The notes beneath the pieces were generated by a model that made no database searches, was not told the DNA's origin, and was given only the letters and a program-made list of their open reading frames with translations. Of a stretch of DNA of 64,000 bases, positions 1 through 8,029 are shown in pieces. The first letter of the stretch is position 1. The number at the start of each line of letters is the position of its first letter. The position numbers and the translations under genes are program-made. Origin of the DNA: Chloroflexota bacterium (lineage in GTDB: Bacteria > Chloroflexota > UBA11872); assembly GCA_022821645.1 (NCBI GenBank), contig JAJEDE010000027.1:171029-235028 (forward strand), read 5' to 3'.

Positions 1-587
1 AGCAGGTAGGTGTCGCTGTCGTTGCCGCTGTAGATGTCGAAGCCGTCCTCGGCCGTGCGGGCGATCTCCGCGATCTGGTCAAAGTCCCCGCTGGCCTCCT
101 TGACGGCCACGATGTTGTCCACGGCGCTGAGGCGCGCCACGGTGTCGGCGGTCATGTTGAGGCTGGTTCGGGCGGGCACGTTGTACAGCATGTTGGGCAG
201 CGGGGTGGCTTCCGCAATGGTCTCGAAGTGAAGCACCAGCCCGTCCTGCGGCGGCTTGTTGTAGTAGGGCGTGACTTGCAGGAGGCCGTGGACGCCGATC
301 TCGGCGGCTTCGCGCGACAGGTGCACGCTCTCGACGGTGTTGTAGCCGCCGGTGCCCGCAATCACCAGCGCACGGTCGCCGACGGCCGATAACGCTTCGC
401 GGTAAAGCTGGAAACGTTCGTCGTCGCTGAGCACCGGCGATTCGCCGGTCGTGCCGGTGACGACGACCGCGTCGTTGCCGGCATCGACGAGTCCGGATAC
501 AAGACGTCCGAACGTGTCGTAGTCCACCGATCCGTCATCGGCGAACGGGGTGATCACCGCGGTAATGAGCCGGCCAAAGGTCAACAT
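1..587 (-). CDS. dapA: 4-hydroxy-tetrahydrodipicolinate synthase (partial, 3' end beyond window)
   Basis: The first 195 codons of a DapA/NAL-family aldolase are present; the gene runs off the left edge. DapA condenses pyruvate with aspartate semialdehyde in the diaminopimelate/lysine pathway. Reading from 587 gives an N-terminus with ITAVITPF and then VVTGTTGESPVLS, the family phosphate/substrate loop. PYYNKPPQDG follows, with the conserved YY, then YNVPART with the catalytic Tyr region, and VAVKEASGD with the Schiff-base Lys. The ATG at 587 has a GGAGG motif 7 nt upstream. It is the last visible member of a minus-strand run containing dapB and asd. Function is well supported; only the C-terminus is unseen. 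Confidence 0.93.
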   Translation of the reverse strand, partial: MLTFGRLITAVITPFADDGSVDYDTFGRLVSGLVDAGNDAVVVTGTTGESPVLSDDERFQLYREALSAVGDRALVIAGTGGYNTVESVHLSREAAEIGVHGLLQVTPYYNKPPQDGLVLHFETIAEATPLPNMLYNVPARTSLNMTADTVARLSAVDNIVAVKEASGDFDQIAEIARTAEDGFDIYSGNDSDTYL

Positions 588-718
588 TCGACAGCCTCCG
601 CCCGCGACCGTACGAATGGTCGCGATACGCCGTGCTGTAAGGGCTGATTGTACCTAGCGGCTACGGCTGAACCTGCCCCGCGGGGCTGGCGACCGTCGGA
701 TGGCCGCAGTCAAGATTG

Positions 719-1183
719 CTATGTGGGACTCGACGTGCTCACCGCTGCCGAACGGCGCACATCGTCGGCCGGTGTGACGCCCGTTCCCACGTCTGCGGGC
801 TGTACAGACGGTCCGTCCGTCGGTCGGGTGTGCTCTTCAATGCGGGACAGGGTAGCCAGCATGGCCTGCTGGCTAGCTTCCAGTCGCGCAACGGTTTGAG
901 CGATTTCGTACTGACGCGCCTCAACGGTGTCCATACGGGCGTCCATACGATCCATGCGAGCGCCCATGCGATCCATGCGGGAGTCCATACGGTCCATGCG
1001 AGCGCTCTGACGCCGTTCCATATCGTCCATGCGGGCGCCCAGACGCTCTTCCATAGCGCCCATACGGGCGCTCTGACGCCCATCAAGTCTGAACATCAGG
1101 CCGACAACCGCGCCGGCGGTGGCCAGGCCGCCCACCAATAGCGTCGCGCCAACGCTCAGGATGCCGACCAACTCGGCGCTCAT
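719..1183 (-). CDS. Membrane-anchored coiled-coil protein with MDRM heptad repeats
   Basis: A 154-residue protein. Residues about 5-32 form one hydrophobic transmembrane segment, followed by a long charged coiled coil. Residues about 37-90 carry an almost exact seven-residue repeat of the type RMDRMDS/RMDRMGA/RMDRMDA, seen in the DNA as degenerate 21-bp repeats near 925-1080. The tail is Ser/Thr/Pro-rich. No enzymatic motif is visible. The topology (N-terminal anchor plus coiled coil) resembles the small proteins at 48393 and 48783, so a scaffold or oligomerising role is plausible but inferred. It sits between the asd/membrane-protein genes and dapA on the same strand. The opposite strand is also open here but reads as His/Ala repeats and is a shadow. 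Confidence 0.7.
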   Translation of the reverse strand: MSAELVGILSVGATLLVGGLATAGAVVGLMFRLDGRQSARMGAMEERLGARMDDMERRQSARMDRMDSRMDRMGARMDRMDARMDTVEARQYEIAQTVARLEASQQAMLATLSRIEEHTRPTDGPSVQPADVGTGVTPADDVRRSAAVSTSSPT

Positions 1184-1307
1184 GGCGAGAGGTCGTTCGT
1201 TCCCGTGCGCGATTCAACGGGGCGACTCTAGCACGACGCCGTCAGCCCTCCATTCGAAGGCGCGAGAGCCGGCGCGGCCAACGGCGCGCTGAGCCGCGCC
1301 TACCGCC

Positions 1308-2132
1308 CTACCAGTTGACGCGGCGGCTGAAGTAGCGGTGCCAGCGGCGCCAGACGCCCTTGCCGTAAAAGGCTTCTTCCTGGCGCTCGATGACCACGGC
1401 CTCGGTGGTGAGAATCTGCGACGCAAGACCGGCGGCGTTGTAGGGACTGAGCGCCTTGAGGATGTCGGGGAAAGCTGAGCGCCAGAGCGAGCGGAACAGC
1501 AAGAGCCCCAGGGCCAGCAAGAACAGCACCGGCACGGCGCTGGACTCGCGAAGATACGGGGTCAGCGCCAACAGCAGCGGAGCCAGCATGGCGACCCACA
1601 GGAGGATTTCGACCTGCGCATTGATGCGCCGCGCGCGTCGCCGGTGCGCAAACGTGTAGGGCGCGCGCTGCCGCTCGAAGCGTGCCCGCTCCAGCAGGGC
1701 CAGGCCGGCGCCCATGACGCCAAAGACGGCGGATATGGCCAGGCCGGCCGCAACGATAACGCCGCCCGGCGTACCGACCGGCGGGCCTTCGCGCTCTCGC
1801 GGAATCTGCTCTTCCGCTACGGCCCGGCTGCCCTTGCCTTCGGGGTCGATCAGCAACTCAACCACGCCCGTCGCGACGATCATGAAGATGAAGAGCGCCA
1901 GGGCCGCCAGGACAACCCCCATGCCGGCCAGAAAACCGGACGTCAGGAGATCGAGCGTAGGCGTTCGGGCCACGCGAATCTCCTCCAGGTAGATATCCAG
2001 CTCTTCCTGGGATGCCTCCGGCGACATGCCGGCCCGCACCAGCGCCTGCTGGGCCTGGCGGTAATCATCGCGGCGGTCGGCCGGACGCGTGACGTCGCGC
2101 CACCACGACTGGATCGAGTTCACCAGCGCCAT
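1308..2132 (-). CDS. Multi-pass membrane protein of unknown function
   Basis: A 274-residue protein with a soluble N-terminal domain (residues 1-60, Arg/Glu-rich helices) and about five hydrophobic segments near residues 65-92, 120-145, 175-190, 195-215 and possibly 225-240. A basic loop RRRARR lies between segments. I do not recognise the family. It lies 66 nt downstream of asd on the same strand, so it may be co-transcribed with the DAP genes, but nothing visible links it to lysine synthesis. ATG at 2132. Confidence 0.7.
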   Translation of the reverse strand: MALVNSIQSWWRDVTRPADRRDDYRQAQQALVRAGMSPEASQEELDIYLEEIRVARTPTLDLLTSGFLAGMGVVLAALALFIFMIVATGVVELLIDPEGKGSRAVAEEQIPREREGPPVGTPGGVIVAAGLAISAVFGVMGAGLALLERARFERQRAPYTFAHRRRARRINAQVEILLWVAMLAPLLLALTPYLRESSAVPVLFLLALGLLLFRSLWRSAFPDILKALSPYNAAGLASQILTTEAVVIERQEEAFYGKGVWRRWHRYFSRRVNW

Positions 2133-2198
2133 GGCCCCATCCTAGCCGGGCCGGGATCAACCTTCGGCCAACGACTGGCCGCTAGAACGGCCTCCGGC

Positions 2199-3218
2199 TC
2201 AGACCAGGCCCTGCTCGATCATCGACTCGGCGATCTGGAGGGAGTTCGTCGCCGCGCCCTTGCGCAGGTTGTCGGAGACGACCCAGAAGACCAGGCCGTT
2301 GGGGTGCGACATGTCCTGCCGCAGGCGGCCGACCCAGGTGGTGTCGTTGCCTTCGGCGGTCATGGGCATGGGATAGACCTCGGCGGCCAGGTCGTCCACG
2401 ATCTCCACGCCGGGGACGTCCTCCAACAGCGAGCGGGCCAGACCGGCGTCGATGGGATCGCTGAACTCCGCGTGGACCGCGGCCGAGTGCGCCCGGAACA
2501 CCGGCACGCGCACGCAGGTCGCGGACACGGCCAGGTCGGGAATGTGCATGATCTTGCGGGTCTCGGCCGAGACCTTCCATTCTTCCTTCGAGTAGCCGTC
2601 GTCGCGCGGGTCGTCGATGGATGGAATCAGGTTGGACGCGATCTGGTGCGGAAACACGTCCGGCGTCGACTCGGCGCCGTTGGACATCGCGGCGCTCTGC
2701 TCGGCCAGTTCCTCCATCGCCATGCCGCCGGCCCCTGAGACCGACTGGTAGGTGTCGGCGATCACGCGCCGCACGGGACTGTGCTCGTGCAGCGGCGCCA
2801 GCACCTGGACGATCGGCGTCGTTGAGCAGTTGGGGATCGCCACGATGCCCTTGTGCTCCTTGAGATCCGCCGCGTTCACCTCAGGAACGACGAGCGGTAC
2901 GTCGTCGTCGTAGCGGAAGGCGGAACTGTCGTCGATGGCGATGACGCCGGCGGCCGCGACCCGTGGCGCCACGGCGCGGCTGATGGAGCCGGACGCCGAG
3001 ATCAGCACAAAGTCCAGGCCCGAGAAGTCGCTGTCGTCGTCCAGCACCATGACGGTGTGGGACTCGCCGTTGAATTCGATCTGCTTGCCGCGACTGCGCT
3101 CTGAGGCCCAGAGGCGCAACTCGCCAACCGGGAAGTTGCGCTCTTCCATCACGCTCAGGAACTCGCGGCCCACGGCGCCTGTGGCGCCAACAACCCCGAT
3201 ACCAAAACTGCGGCTCAT
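2199..3218 (-). CDS. asd: Aspartate-semialdehyde dehydrogenase
   Basis: A 339-residue enzyme that reduces aspartyl phosphate to aspartate semialdehyde with NADPH, feeding DapA and the Thr/Met branch. Visible elements are an N-terminal Rossmann loop GATGAVGREFL (residues 11-21), SASGSISR, the catalytic cysteine in PNCSTTP (Cys131), QSVSGAGG, and the acid/base His in RVPVFRAHS (His244, where GHS is more usual). Length is normal for the family. The ATG overlaps the stop of dapB by 4 nt (ATGA), indicating translational coupling, and GGAAAG lies about 10 nt upstream. It belongs to the pnp-dapB-asd run. Confidence 0.97.
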   Translation of the reverse strand: MSRSFGIGVVGATGAVGREFLSVMEERNFPVGELRLWASERSRGKQIEFNGESHTVMVLDDDSDFSGLDFVLISASGSISRAVAPRVAAAGVIAIDDSSAFRYDDDVPLVVPEVNAADLKEHKGIVAIPNCSTTPIVQVLAPLHEHSPVRRVIADTYQSVSGAGGMAMEELAEQSAAMSNGAESTPDVFPHQIASNLIPSIDDPRDDGYSKEEWKVSAETRKIMHIPDLAVSATCVRVPVFRAHSAAVHAEFSDPIDAGLARSLLEDVPGVEIVDDLAAEVYPMPMTAEGNDTTWVGRLRQDMSHPNGLVFWVVSDNLRKGAATNSLQIAESMIEQGLV

Positions 3219-4006
3219 GCGTCGTCACTTTCCTCAAAGAGCAGGTGCTCAAGGCCTATGACCAGGCCGGGCAATTCTCGCACCCGACGGGCCGCCATCA
3301 ACACGCCGGGCATAAATGAATCACGGCTCGTGGAGTCGTGCCGAATGGTGAGCGTCTGGCCGAGCGCTCCGAAGATGACCTGCTGGTGCGCCACGAATCC
3401 GGGCAGGCGCACGCTATGCACGCGCACGCCGTGGTTCACGCCGCCGCGTACGCCGGGCAGCGTGAAGCGTTCGGTGGGCGCGTCGATGGCCGGACGGCCG
3501 TCACGCGCCTGCGCGATCAACTCGGCCGTGTGAGCGGCCGTGCCCGAGGGCGCGTCGATCTTCTGGTCGTGGTGAAGCTCGATCACCTCAACGTGGTCCA
3601 GGTGGGGCGCGGCCAGCTGCGCCATGGCCATCATCAGGACGGCCCCGATGGCGAAGTTGGGGGCTATGAAGGCGCCCACACCCTCGCTCTCGGCGGCTGC
3701 GCGAATCGCCTCGATCTGGTCCGGGGACATCCCCGTGGTTCCGATAACGGGCGATACGCCGGCCGCAATGGCCATCGGCGCGTTCTCCGCCACCGCGTCC
3801 GCCACGGTGAAGTCGATAGCGACATCAGGCCGAGTCTCGCGGACGGCTGTTGCCGCGTCGGTAAACCAGGGGAAGTCAGTTGACTGGTCCACCTGATCCA
3901 CCCCGGCCACCAGTTGCATGTCGGGAGCGCCCTTCACGGCGTCCACCACGGTCTGCCCCACGCGGCCTGAGGCCCCGAAAACGGCGACTCGCAACGGCGT
4001 TCCCAT
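3215..4006 (-). CDS. dapB: 4-hydroxy-tetrahydrodipicolinate reductase
   Basis: A 263-residue NAD(P)H-dependent reductase for the step after DapA. The N-terminal nucleotide fold has GASGRVGQTV (residues 10-19). DFTVADAV and PVIGTTGM follow in the middle. The catalytic/substrate segment ELHHDQKIDAPSGTA contains the His pair, Lys and PSGT loop; the usual HHxxK spacing is kept. The C-terminal RHDSTSRDSFMPGVL is the conserved end of the fold. A clear GGAG precedes the ATG by 8 nt. The start is only 12 nt from the pnp stop, so co-transcription with pnp is likely. Confidence 0.97.
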   Translation of the reverse strand: MGTPLRVAVFGASGRVGQTVVDAVKGAPDMQLVAGVDQVDQSTDFPWFTDAATAVRETRPDVAIDFTVADAVAENAPMAIAAGVSPVIGTTGMSPDQIEAIRAAAESEGVGAFIAPNFAIGAVLMMAMAQLAAPHLDHVEVIELHHDQKIDAPSGTAAHTAELIAQARDGRPAIDAPTERFTLPGVRGGVNHGVRVHSVRLPGFVAHQQVIFGALGQTLTIRHDSTSRDSFMPGVLMAARRVRELPGLVIGLEHLLFEESDDA

Positions 4007-4018
4007 TACATTGCTCCT

Positions 4019-6289
4019 TTAGTCCCGGTAGCGGCCTCGTCGCGGTCCCCGACCGCCGCCGCCACGGCCGCCACGGCCGTCGCGGTCAAAGCGACCGCGC
4101 CCGCCGCGCCCCCCGCGGCCATCGCGACCGCCGCCATCTCGGCGCGGGCCGCCGCGTCCGCCGCCGCGAGGGGCGGGGGCGGCGGTAGCCAGCGTTTCTT
4201 CGGGCGAAAGACCCATCAGCACGGCCCGTCGCGACAGGTTGACGCGGCCCTGGTCGTCGGTCTCGATGACCATCACCATGATGTCGTCGCCGACGTTGAC
4301 CACGTCTTCGATCATGCCGGGCGGCTCTTCGGCCAGTTCGTGGCGCGGGACCAGGCCCTCGCGACCGGGCATGAACTCGACCATGGCGCCAAACCCGAAG
4401 ATGCGGGTCACCTTGCCAAGCATGGTGCGCCCGGCGTCGATTTCACCGGTCATGTCCCGAATCATCTGGACGGCTTGCTCGGCGCCTTCGCGCGACGGCG
4501 AGCCGACCATGATCGTGCCGTCTTCCTGGATGTCGATCGACGCGCCGGTGTCGGCCTCGAGCTGGCGAATCATGCGGCCGCCGGGGCCGATGACGCTGCC
4601 AATGTTCTCGGGGTTGATCTGGGTGCGCATGATCTTGGGCGCGAATTCGCCAACCTCCGAGCGCGGAGCAGCCAGGGCGCCGTTCATGACTTCCAGGATC
4701 TTCATCCGCGCGTCGCGCCCGCGCCGGACGGCCAGTTCCACGATCTCCGGCGTCAGGTACTTGACCTTGATGTCGAGCTGAATGGCGGTGATGCCCTTCT
4801 CGGTGCCGGCCACCTTGAAGTCCATGTCGCCGAAGTGGTCTTCGGCGCCCTGGATGTCGGTCAGGACCTTGAATTCCCCGTTGTCCGAGGTCACCAGGCC
4901 CATCGAGATCCCCGCAACCGATGCACTGATCGGCACGCCGGCGTCCAGCAGCGCCAGCGTGCTGCCGCAGGTGGAGGCCATGGAGGTCGAACCGTTGGAA
5001 GACAGGACCTCGGAGACAACGCGCACGGAGTAGGGGAAGTCCTCGTAGCTGGGGACCACCGGCAGCAGCGCGCGCTCGGCCAGCGCGCCGTGCCCGATCT
5101 CGCGTCTGCGCGGCGAGCCGAGCCGCCCGGCCTCGCCGGAGGCGAACGGCGGCATGTTGTAGTGGTGCATGTAGCGCTTGGGCTGGGCCAGTTCCTCAAG
5201 ATCGCGGAGGCCGATCTTCTGCTCGTCCCGCTGGGTGCCCAGCGTCACGATCGAGAGCACCTGGGTTTCACCGCGCTCGAACAGGCCGGTGCCGTGGGTT
5301 CGCGGCAGGATTCCCACGTCGGCGGAAAGGTCTCGCAGGGCGTCGTCCGGGCGTCCATCCGGCCGGATGCCCTCGTTCACGATGGCGCGGCGCGTGTAGG
5401 CGCTCTCCAGGTCGTGGAAGGCCTCGCCGATGTCGCCGCCGTCGTGCTCGCCGTCGAAGGCTTCCTCGGCCTCGCCCTCGATCGCGGCCAGCTTCTCGAC
5501 ACGGGCCGAGCGGTCGGTGATGCGCGCCGCCTCGGCGATAGCCTCGCCAAAGCGGGAGTTCACGGCCTCGAGCACGCTGTCGTCCAGCTTCTCGATCTTC
5601 ACCTCGCGCGGCGTGGGGTTGACCAGGTCGCGGAGCTCGAGTTGCAAGTCAATGGCCGCCTGCAACTGCTCCTGGCCCCAGGCGATGGCCTGAATCATCG
5701 TGTCGTCGTCGACCTCGCGGGCGCCGGCTTCCAGCATGACCACGCCGTCGCGGGTCCCGGACACGACCAGGTCCAGGTCGCCGCTGGCGTTCTCCTCGAT
5801 CGTCGGGTTGAGCGTGAACTCGCCGTCGTCCAGCCCCACGCGCACCGCGCCTACCGGGCCGTCGAACGGGATGCCGGAAATCATCAGCGCGGCCGATGCG
5901 GCAATGGTGCCGATCACGTCGGTCTCGGCTGTGCCGTCGTGCGAGAGCACGGTCAGGATGATTTGGACCTCGTTGCGCATGCCCTTCGGAAAGAGCGGGC
6001 GCAGCGGGCGGTCGGTGAGCCGGGAGGCCAGGATGCCGGTCAGCGGCGGCCGTCCCTCACGCCGGAACACGCTGCCCGGAATCTTGCCGATGGAATAGCT
6101 GCGCTCTTCGTAGTCCACGGAGAGCGGGAAATAGTCGATCCCCTCGCGCAGGCGGTCGGACATCACCACGGTGCCCAGAATCACGGCGTCGCCATAGGTC
6201 ACGACAACGGCGCCATTCGCCTGCTGGGCCAGGCGGCCGGTCTCAAACGCGAGCCGCCGCCCGCCAAATTGAGTCTCAACGGTATGCAT
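4019..6289 (-). CDS. pnp: Polyribonucleotide nucleotidyltransferase (PNPase) with Arg/Gly-rich tail
   Basis: A 756-residue phosphorolytic 3'-5' exoribonuclease of RNA turnover. Two RNase PH-like cores are visible: the first from MHTVETQF, the second with RTHGTGLFERGETQ, GSTSMASTCGSTLALLDAG and DHFGDMDFKVAGTEKG. A KH domain (VIGPGGRMIRQLEADTGASIDI) and an S1 domain (about residues 645-700) follow. The last ~50 residues are an unusual RGG/GGRG-rich basic tail. The frame is open to 6343, but I choose the ATG at 6289 because family homology starts there and a GGAG lies about 9 nt upstream. A hairpin with a T-rich tract separates it from rpsO. Confidence 0.97.
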   Translation of the reverse strand: MHTVETQFGGRRLAFETGRLAQQANGAVVVTYGDAVILGTVVMSDRLREGIDYFPLSVDYEERSYSIGKIPGSVFRREGRPPLTGILASRLTDRPLRPLFPKGMRNEVQIILTVLSHDGTAETDVIGTIAASAALMISGIPFDGPVGAVRVGLDDGEFTLNPTIEENASGDLDLVVSGTRDGVVMLEAGAREVDDDTMIQAIAWGQEQLQAAIDLQLELRDLVNPTPREVKIEKLDDSVLEAVNSRFGEAIAEAARITDRSARVEKLAAIEGEAEEAFDGEHDGGDIGEAFHDLESAYTRRAIVNEGIRPDGRPDDALRDLSADVGILPRTHGTGLFERGETQVLSIVTLGTQRDEQKIGLRDLEELAQPKRYMHHYNMPPFASGEAGRLGSPRRREIGHGALAERALLPVVPSYEDFPYSVRVVSEVLSSNGSTSMASTCGSTLALLDAGVPISASVAGISMGLVTSDNGEFKVLTDIQGAEDHFGDMDFKVAGTEKGITAIQLDIKVKYLTPEIVELAVRRGRDARMKILEVMNGALAAPRSEVGEFAPKIMRTQINPENIGSVIGPGGRMIRQLEADTGASIDIQEDGTIMVGSPSREGAEQAVQMIRDMTGEIDAGRTMLGKVTRIFGFGAMVEFMPGREGLVPRHELAEEPPGMIEDVVNVGDDIMVMVIETDDQGRVNLSRRAVLMGLSPEETLATAAPAPRGGGRGGPRRDGGGRDGRGGRGGRGRFDRDGRGGRGGGGRGPRRGRYRD

Positions 6290-6410
6290 ACAGGTCACTC
6301 CTCGCCGGCGGTCTGGACGAAGAGCGAAGAAGCGAGCCCGCAACCTCCGTTGCGCCCTCGGTTCTTGGCTCTTCCGTCAGGTCCCGTCGGCGTTCTGATC
6401 CGAAGCCGTT

Positions 6411-6450
6411 TACAACAAAGAAAAGCGGTCCGGCTTCGGCGCGGACCGCT
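6411..6450 (-). terminator. Intrinsic terminator between rpsO and pnp
   Basis: A perfect 9-bp stem, AGCGGTCCG (6424-6432) pairing with CGGACCGCT (6442-6450), has a 9-nt loop. On the minus strand it is followed by a T-rich stretch (TTTTCTTTGTTG). It lies about 70 nt after rpsO and about 120 nt before pnp, the position of the terminator in the classic rpsO-pnp arrangement. Some read-through into pnp would be expected unless pnp has its own promoter. Confidence 0.8.
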
Positions 6451-6517
6451 CATCAATCCATGCGGGATTGCCGCGCCTGGGGCGGCGTGCCGCGTATCGC
6501 CAGGTATTCACGCGCCG

Positions 6518-6790
6518 TTAGCGCCGCGCTCGAATCTGGAGCTTGTCGATCACCTGCCGGTAGCGTTCGGGGTCGCGGTCCTGCAAATACTTGAGGAGCC
6601 GACGCCGGCGGCCGACCATCTTCAGCAGACCATAGCGGGAATGCTTGTCCTTCTTGTGCTGCTTGAGATGCTCGGTGAGCTCTTCGATTCGGGCGCTGAG
6701 CAGCGCGATTTGCACCGGCGCGGAGCCGGTGTCGTCGGAGTTGAGGCGAAGCTCGTCTACGAGTTCGCGCTTGGGTGAGCTAATGGCCAT
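6518..6790 (-). CDS. rpsO: 30S ribosomal protein S15
   Basis: A 90-residue S15, exactly the usual length, binding 16S rRNA helix h22 in the platform. Recognisable parts are [23 protein letters not shown], then [12 protein letters not shown] and [11 protein letters not shown], the conserved RNA-binding core. The frame stays open to 6925, but the upstream 45 codons do not resemble S15. ATG at 6790 is taken on family length. It is followed by an intrinsic terminator and then pnp, as in many bacteria. Confidence 0.97.
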   Translation of the reverse strand: MAISSPKRELVDELRLNSDDTGSAPVQIALLSARIEELTEHLKQHKKDKHSRYGLLKMVGRRRRLLKYLQDRDPERYRQVIDKLQIRARR

Positions 6791-6900
6791 CAGTGGTTGT
6801 CGTTCTCGCCAGCCCTGCGCGGGCCGTCGCGTCGCGGATGGGAGAAACCAACGCGACGCCTGGATTTCGTAAGTGTAACGCACCACCGCAGCCCGCGAAC
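6791..6900 (-). promoter_or_regulatory. rpsO promoter and hairpin leader (candidate S15 autoregulatory leader)
   Basis: On the minus strand a TACACT -10-like element (6872-6877), with TTCGCG 16 nt further upstream, could start a leader of about 75 nt. The leader contains an 8-bp stem GCGTCGCG (6829-6836)/CGCGACGC (6852-6859). S15 represses its own mRNA through leader structures in several phyla. Whether this one does so is inference. Confidence 0.35.
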
Positions 6901-6944
6901 CGCCATTTCCACGTTCGCCGCACATCTCGCTTGCGCGGCAATCA

Positions 6945-6975
6945 TTGGCTCAATAAACTAGTTTGCATAGCAAAC
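6945..6975 (+). promoter_or_regulatory. Promoter with palindromic operator upstream of the 7018 operon
   Basis: TTGGCT (6945-6950), a 17-nt gap and TAGCAA (6968-6973) form a plausible promoter. The -10 lies inside a perfect palindrome GTTTGC-ATA-GCAAAC (6961-6975). The downstream operon encodes a winged-helix regulator (7650-7964), so autorepression at this site is a reasonable inference. Confidence 0.5.
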
Positions 6976-7017
6976 AACACAGTTCCGCACGCCCGCGGCA
7001 CGACGAAGAGGAATGAC

Positions 7018-7653
7018 ATGCCGAGCGCAAAACACAACGCCTCGACGCTTCAACCCGAGGAGAGTTGGAACGCCATCCACGACACCGTGGACCGGGCGCG
7101 AACCTCCATGTACGTCGCCGGCATGGAATCCATCCTGCTGCTGTGGGGCGCCATCGTGGCCCTGGGCCTGCTTGGGCAATACGCCGTCGCCACGCTTACG
7201 CCCGAGATTGCTTCCGAAAATCCCTGGTTTCCCGCGCTGCTGTGGGGCGCGTTGACAGCGGCCGGGTTTGCCGCCAGCGCCATCCTGGGGCACCGCGCGA
7301 GCGTCAAGAAGGCTGCGGGCTCTGCCGCGCAGCGCGCGGGACTCCGCGTGTTTTTCTACTGGCTGACGGTCACCGGCGCGGCCTTTGTTGTTCCCTCGGC
7401 GGCCGGCCTGTGGACCGCCGATGTCGAGGGAATCACGATCGCGCGAGTCTCCATTGGCATCGTGGCCCTGGGCTACATCCTGTTCGGCATCATGCACCGC
7501 CCGGTGCTCGTGGCCGTGGGCCTGGGCTTTGCGACGCCGTTCTACCTGTCCAGCCACTTCGCGGGCGAAGCCGCCATGCTGATCTCGGCAGCCGCAACCC
7601 TGCTCGTGGTGGCGCTGGCCTGGGTGTGGATCCGCCGGAGTGGCGCCTCTTGA
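7018..7653 (+). CDS. Multi-pass membrane protein paired with a winged-helix regulator
   Basis: A 211-residue protein with a short polar N-terminus and six or so hydrophobic segments (about residues 33-60, 68-90, 108-130, 137-158, 161-178, 185-206). No catalytic motif is seen. The frame is open from 6793, but the ATG at 7018 has GAGGA just upstream and begins the membrane-like sequence; the region before it contains an operator-like palindrome. Its stop overlaps the start of the winged-helix gene by 4 nt. Membrane proteins of this kind next to PF13601-type regulators are common in high-GC bacteria, and their function is unknown. Confidence 0.8.
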   Translation: MPSAKHNASTLQPEESWNAIHDTVDRARTSMYVAGMESILLLWGAIVALGLLGQYAVATLTPEIASENPWFPALLWGALTAAGFAASAILGHRASVKKAAGSAAQRAGLRVFFYWLTVTGAAFVVPSAAGLWTADVEGITIARVSIGIVALGYILFGIMHRPVLVAVGLGFATPFYLSSHFAGEAAMLISAAATLLVVALAWVWIRRSGAS

Positions 7654-7964
7654 CCGACGAACCCATCGTCCTCAACGAAACCATCCACCAGTCCACGCGC
7701 CTGCGGATCATGACCATGCTGGTCGCCCAACCCGAGACCGATCGGCTCGCCTACGGATTCATTCAGCAGACGCTGGACCTCACGGGCGGCAACCTGACGA
7801 CCCACCTGCGTAAGCTGGAGGACGCCGGGTACCTGGTCATCACCAAGGAGTTCGTGGGCGTCAAGCCGCGCACCTGGGTGCGGGCCACGTCCACGGGCCG
7901 CCGCGCCTTTGCCGAATACCTGGCCAGCCTGGAGCGGGCGCTGAACTGGCAGCCTTCACCGTAG
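7650..7964 (+). CDS. Winged-helix transcriptional regulator (PF13601-like)
   Basis: A 104-residue DNA-binding protein: INQSTRL-type helix 1 (ETIHQSTRLRIMTML), recognition region LDLTGGNLTTHLRKLEDAGYL, and a wing with ITKEFVGVKPRTWVRATSTGRRAFAEYL. This is the typical single-domain 'winged helix DNA-binding' family related to ArsR/MarR regulators. A TTG start at 7650 is chosen because it overlaps the upstream stop (TTGA) and GGAG (7637-7640) sits 9 nt before it. The probable target is its own promoter palindrome at 6961-6975. Confidence 0.85.
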   Translation: MTDEPIVLNETIHQSTRLRIMTMLVAQPETDRLAYGFIQQTLDLTGGNLTTHLRKLEDAGYLVITKEFVGVKPRTWVRATSTGRRAFAEYLASLERALNWQPSP

Positions 7965-8029
7965 TTCCGACCGATCCCGGCGGTGCGTCCAGGCTGGGCC
8001 TCGCGGCCGCCGTGCTCGCCTGAACCGGG

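Noticed and set aside
4340..6778. Long plus-strand open frame of over 800 codons opposite pnp and rpsO
   Set aside because: Antisense to a fully recognisable PNPase and S15; composition is His/Gly/Val-rich with no domain. A GC-rich codon-position artefact.
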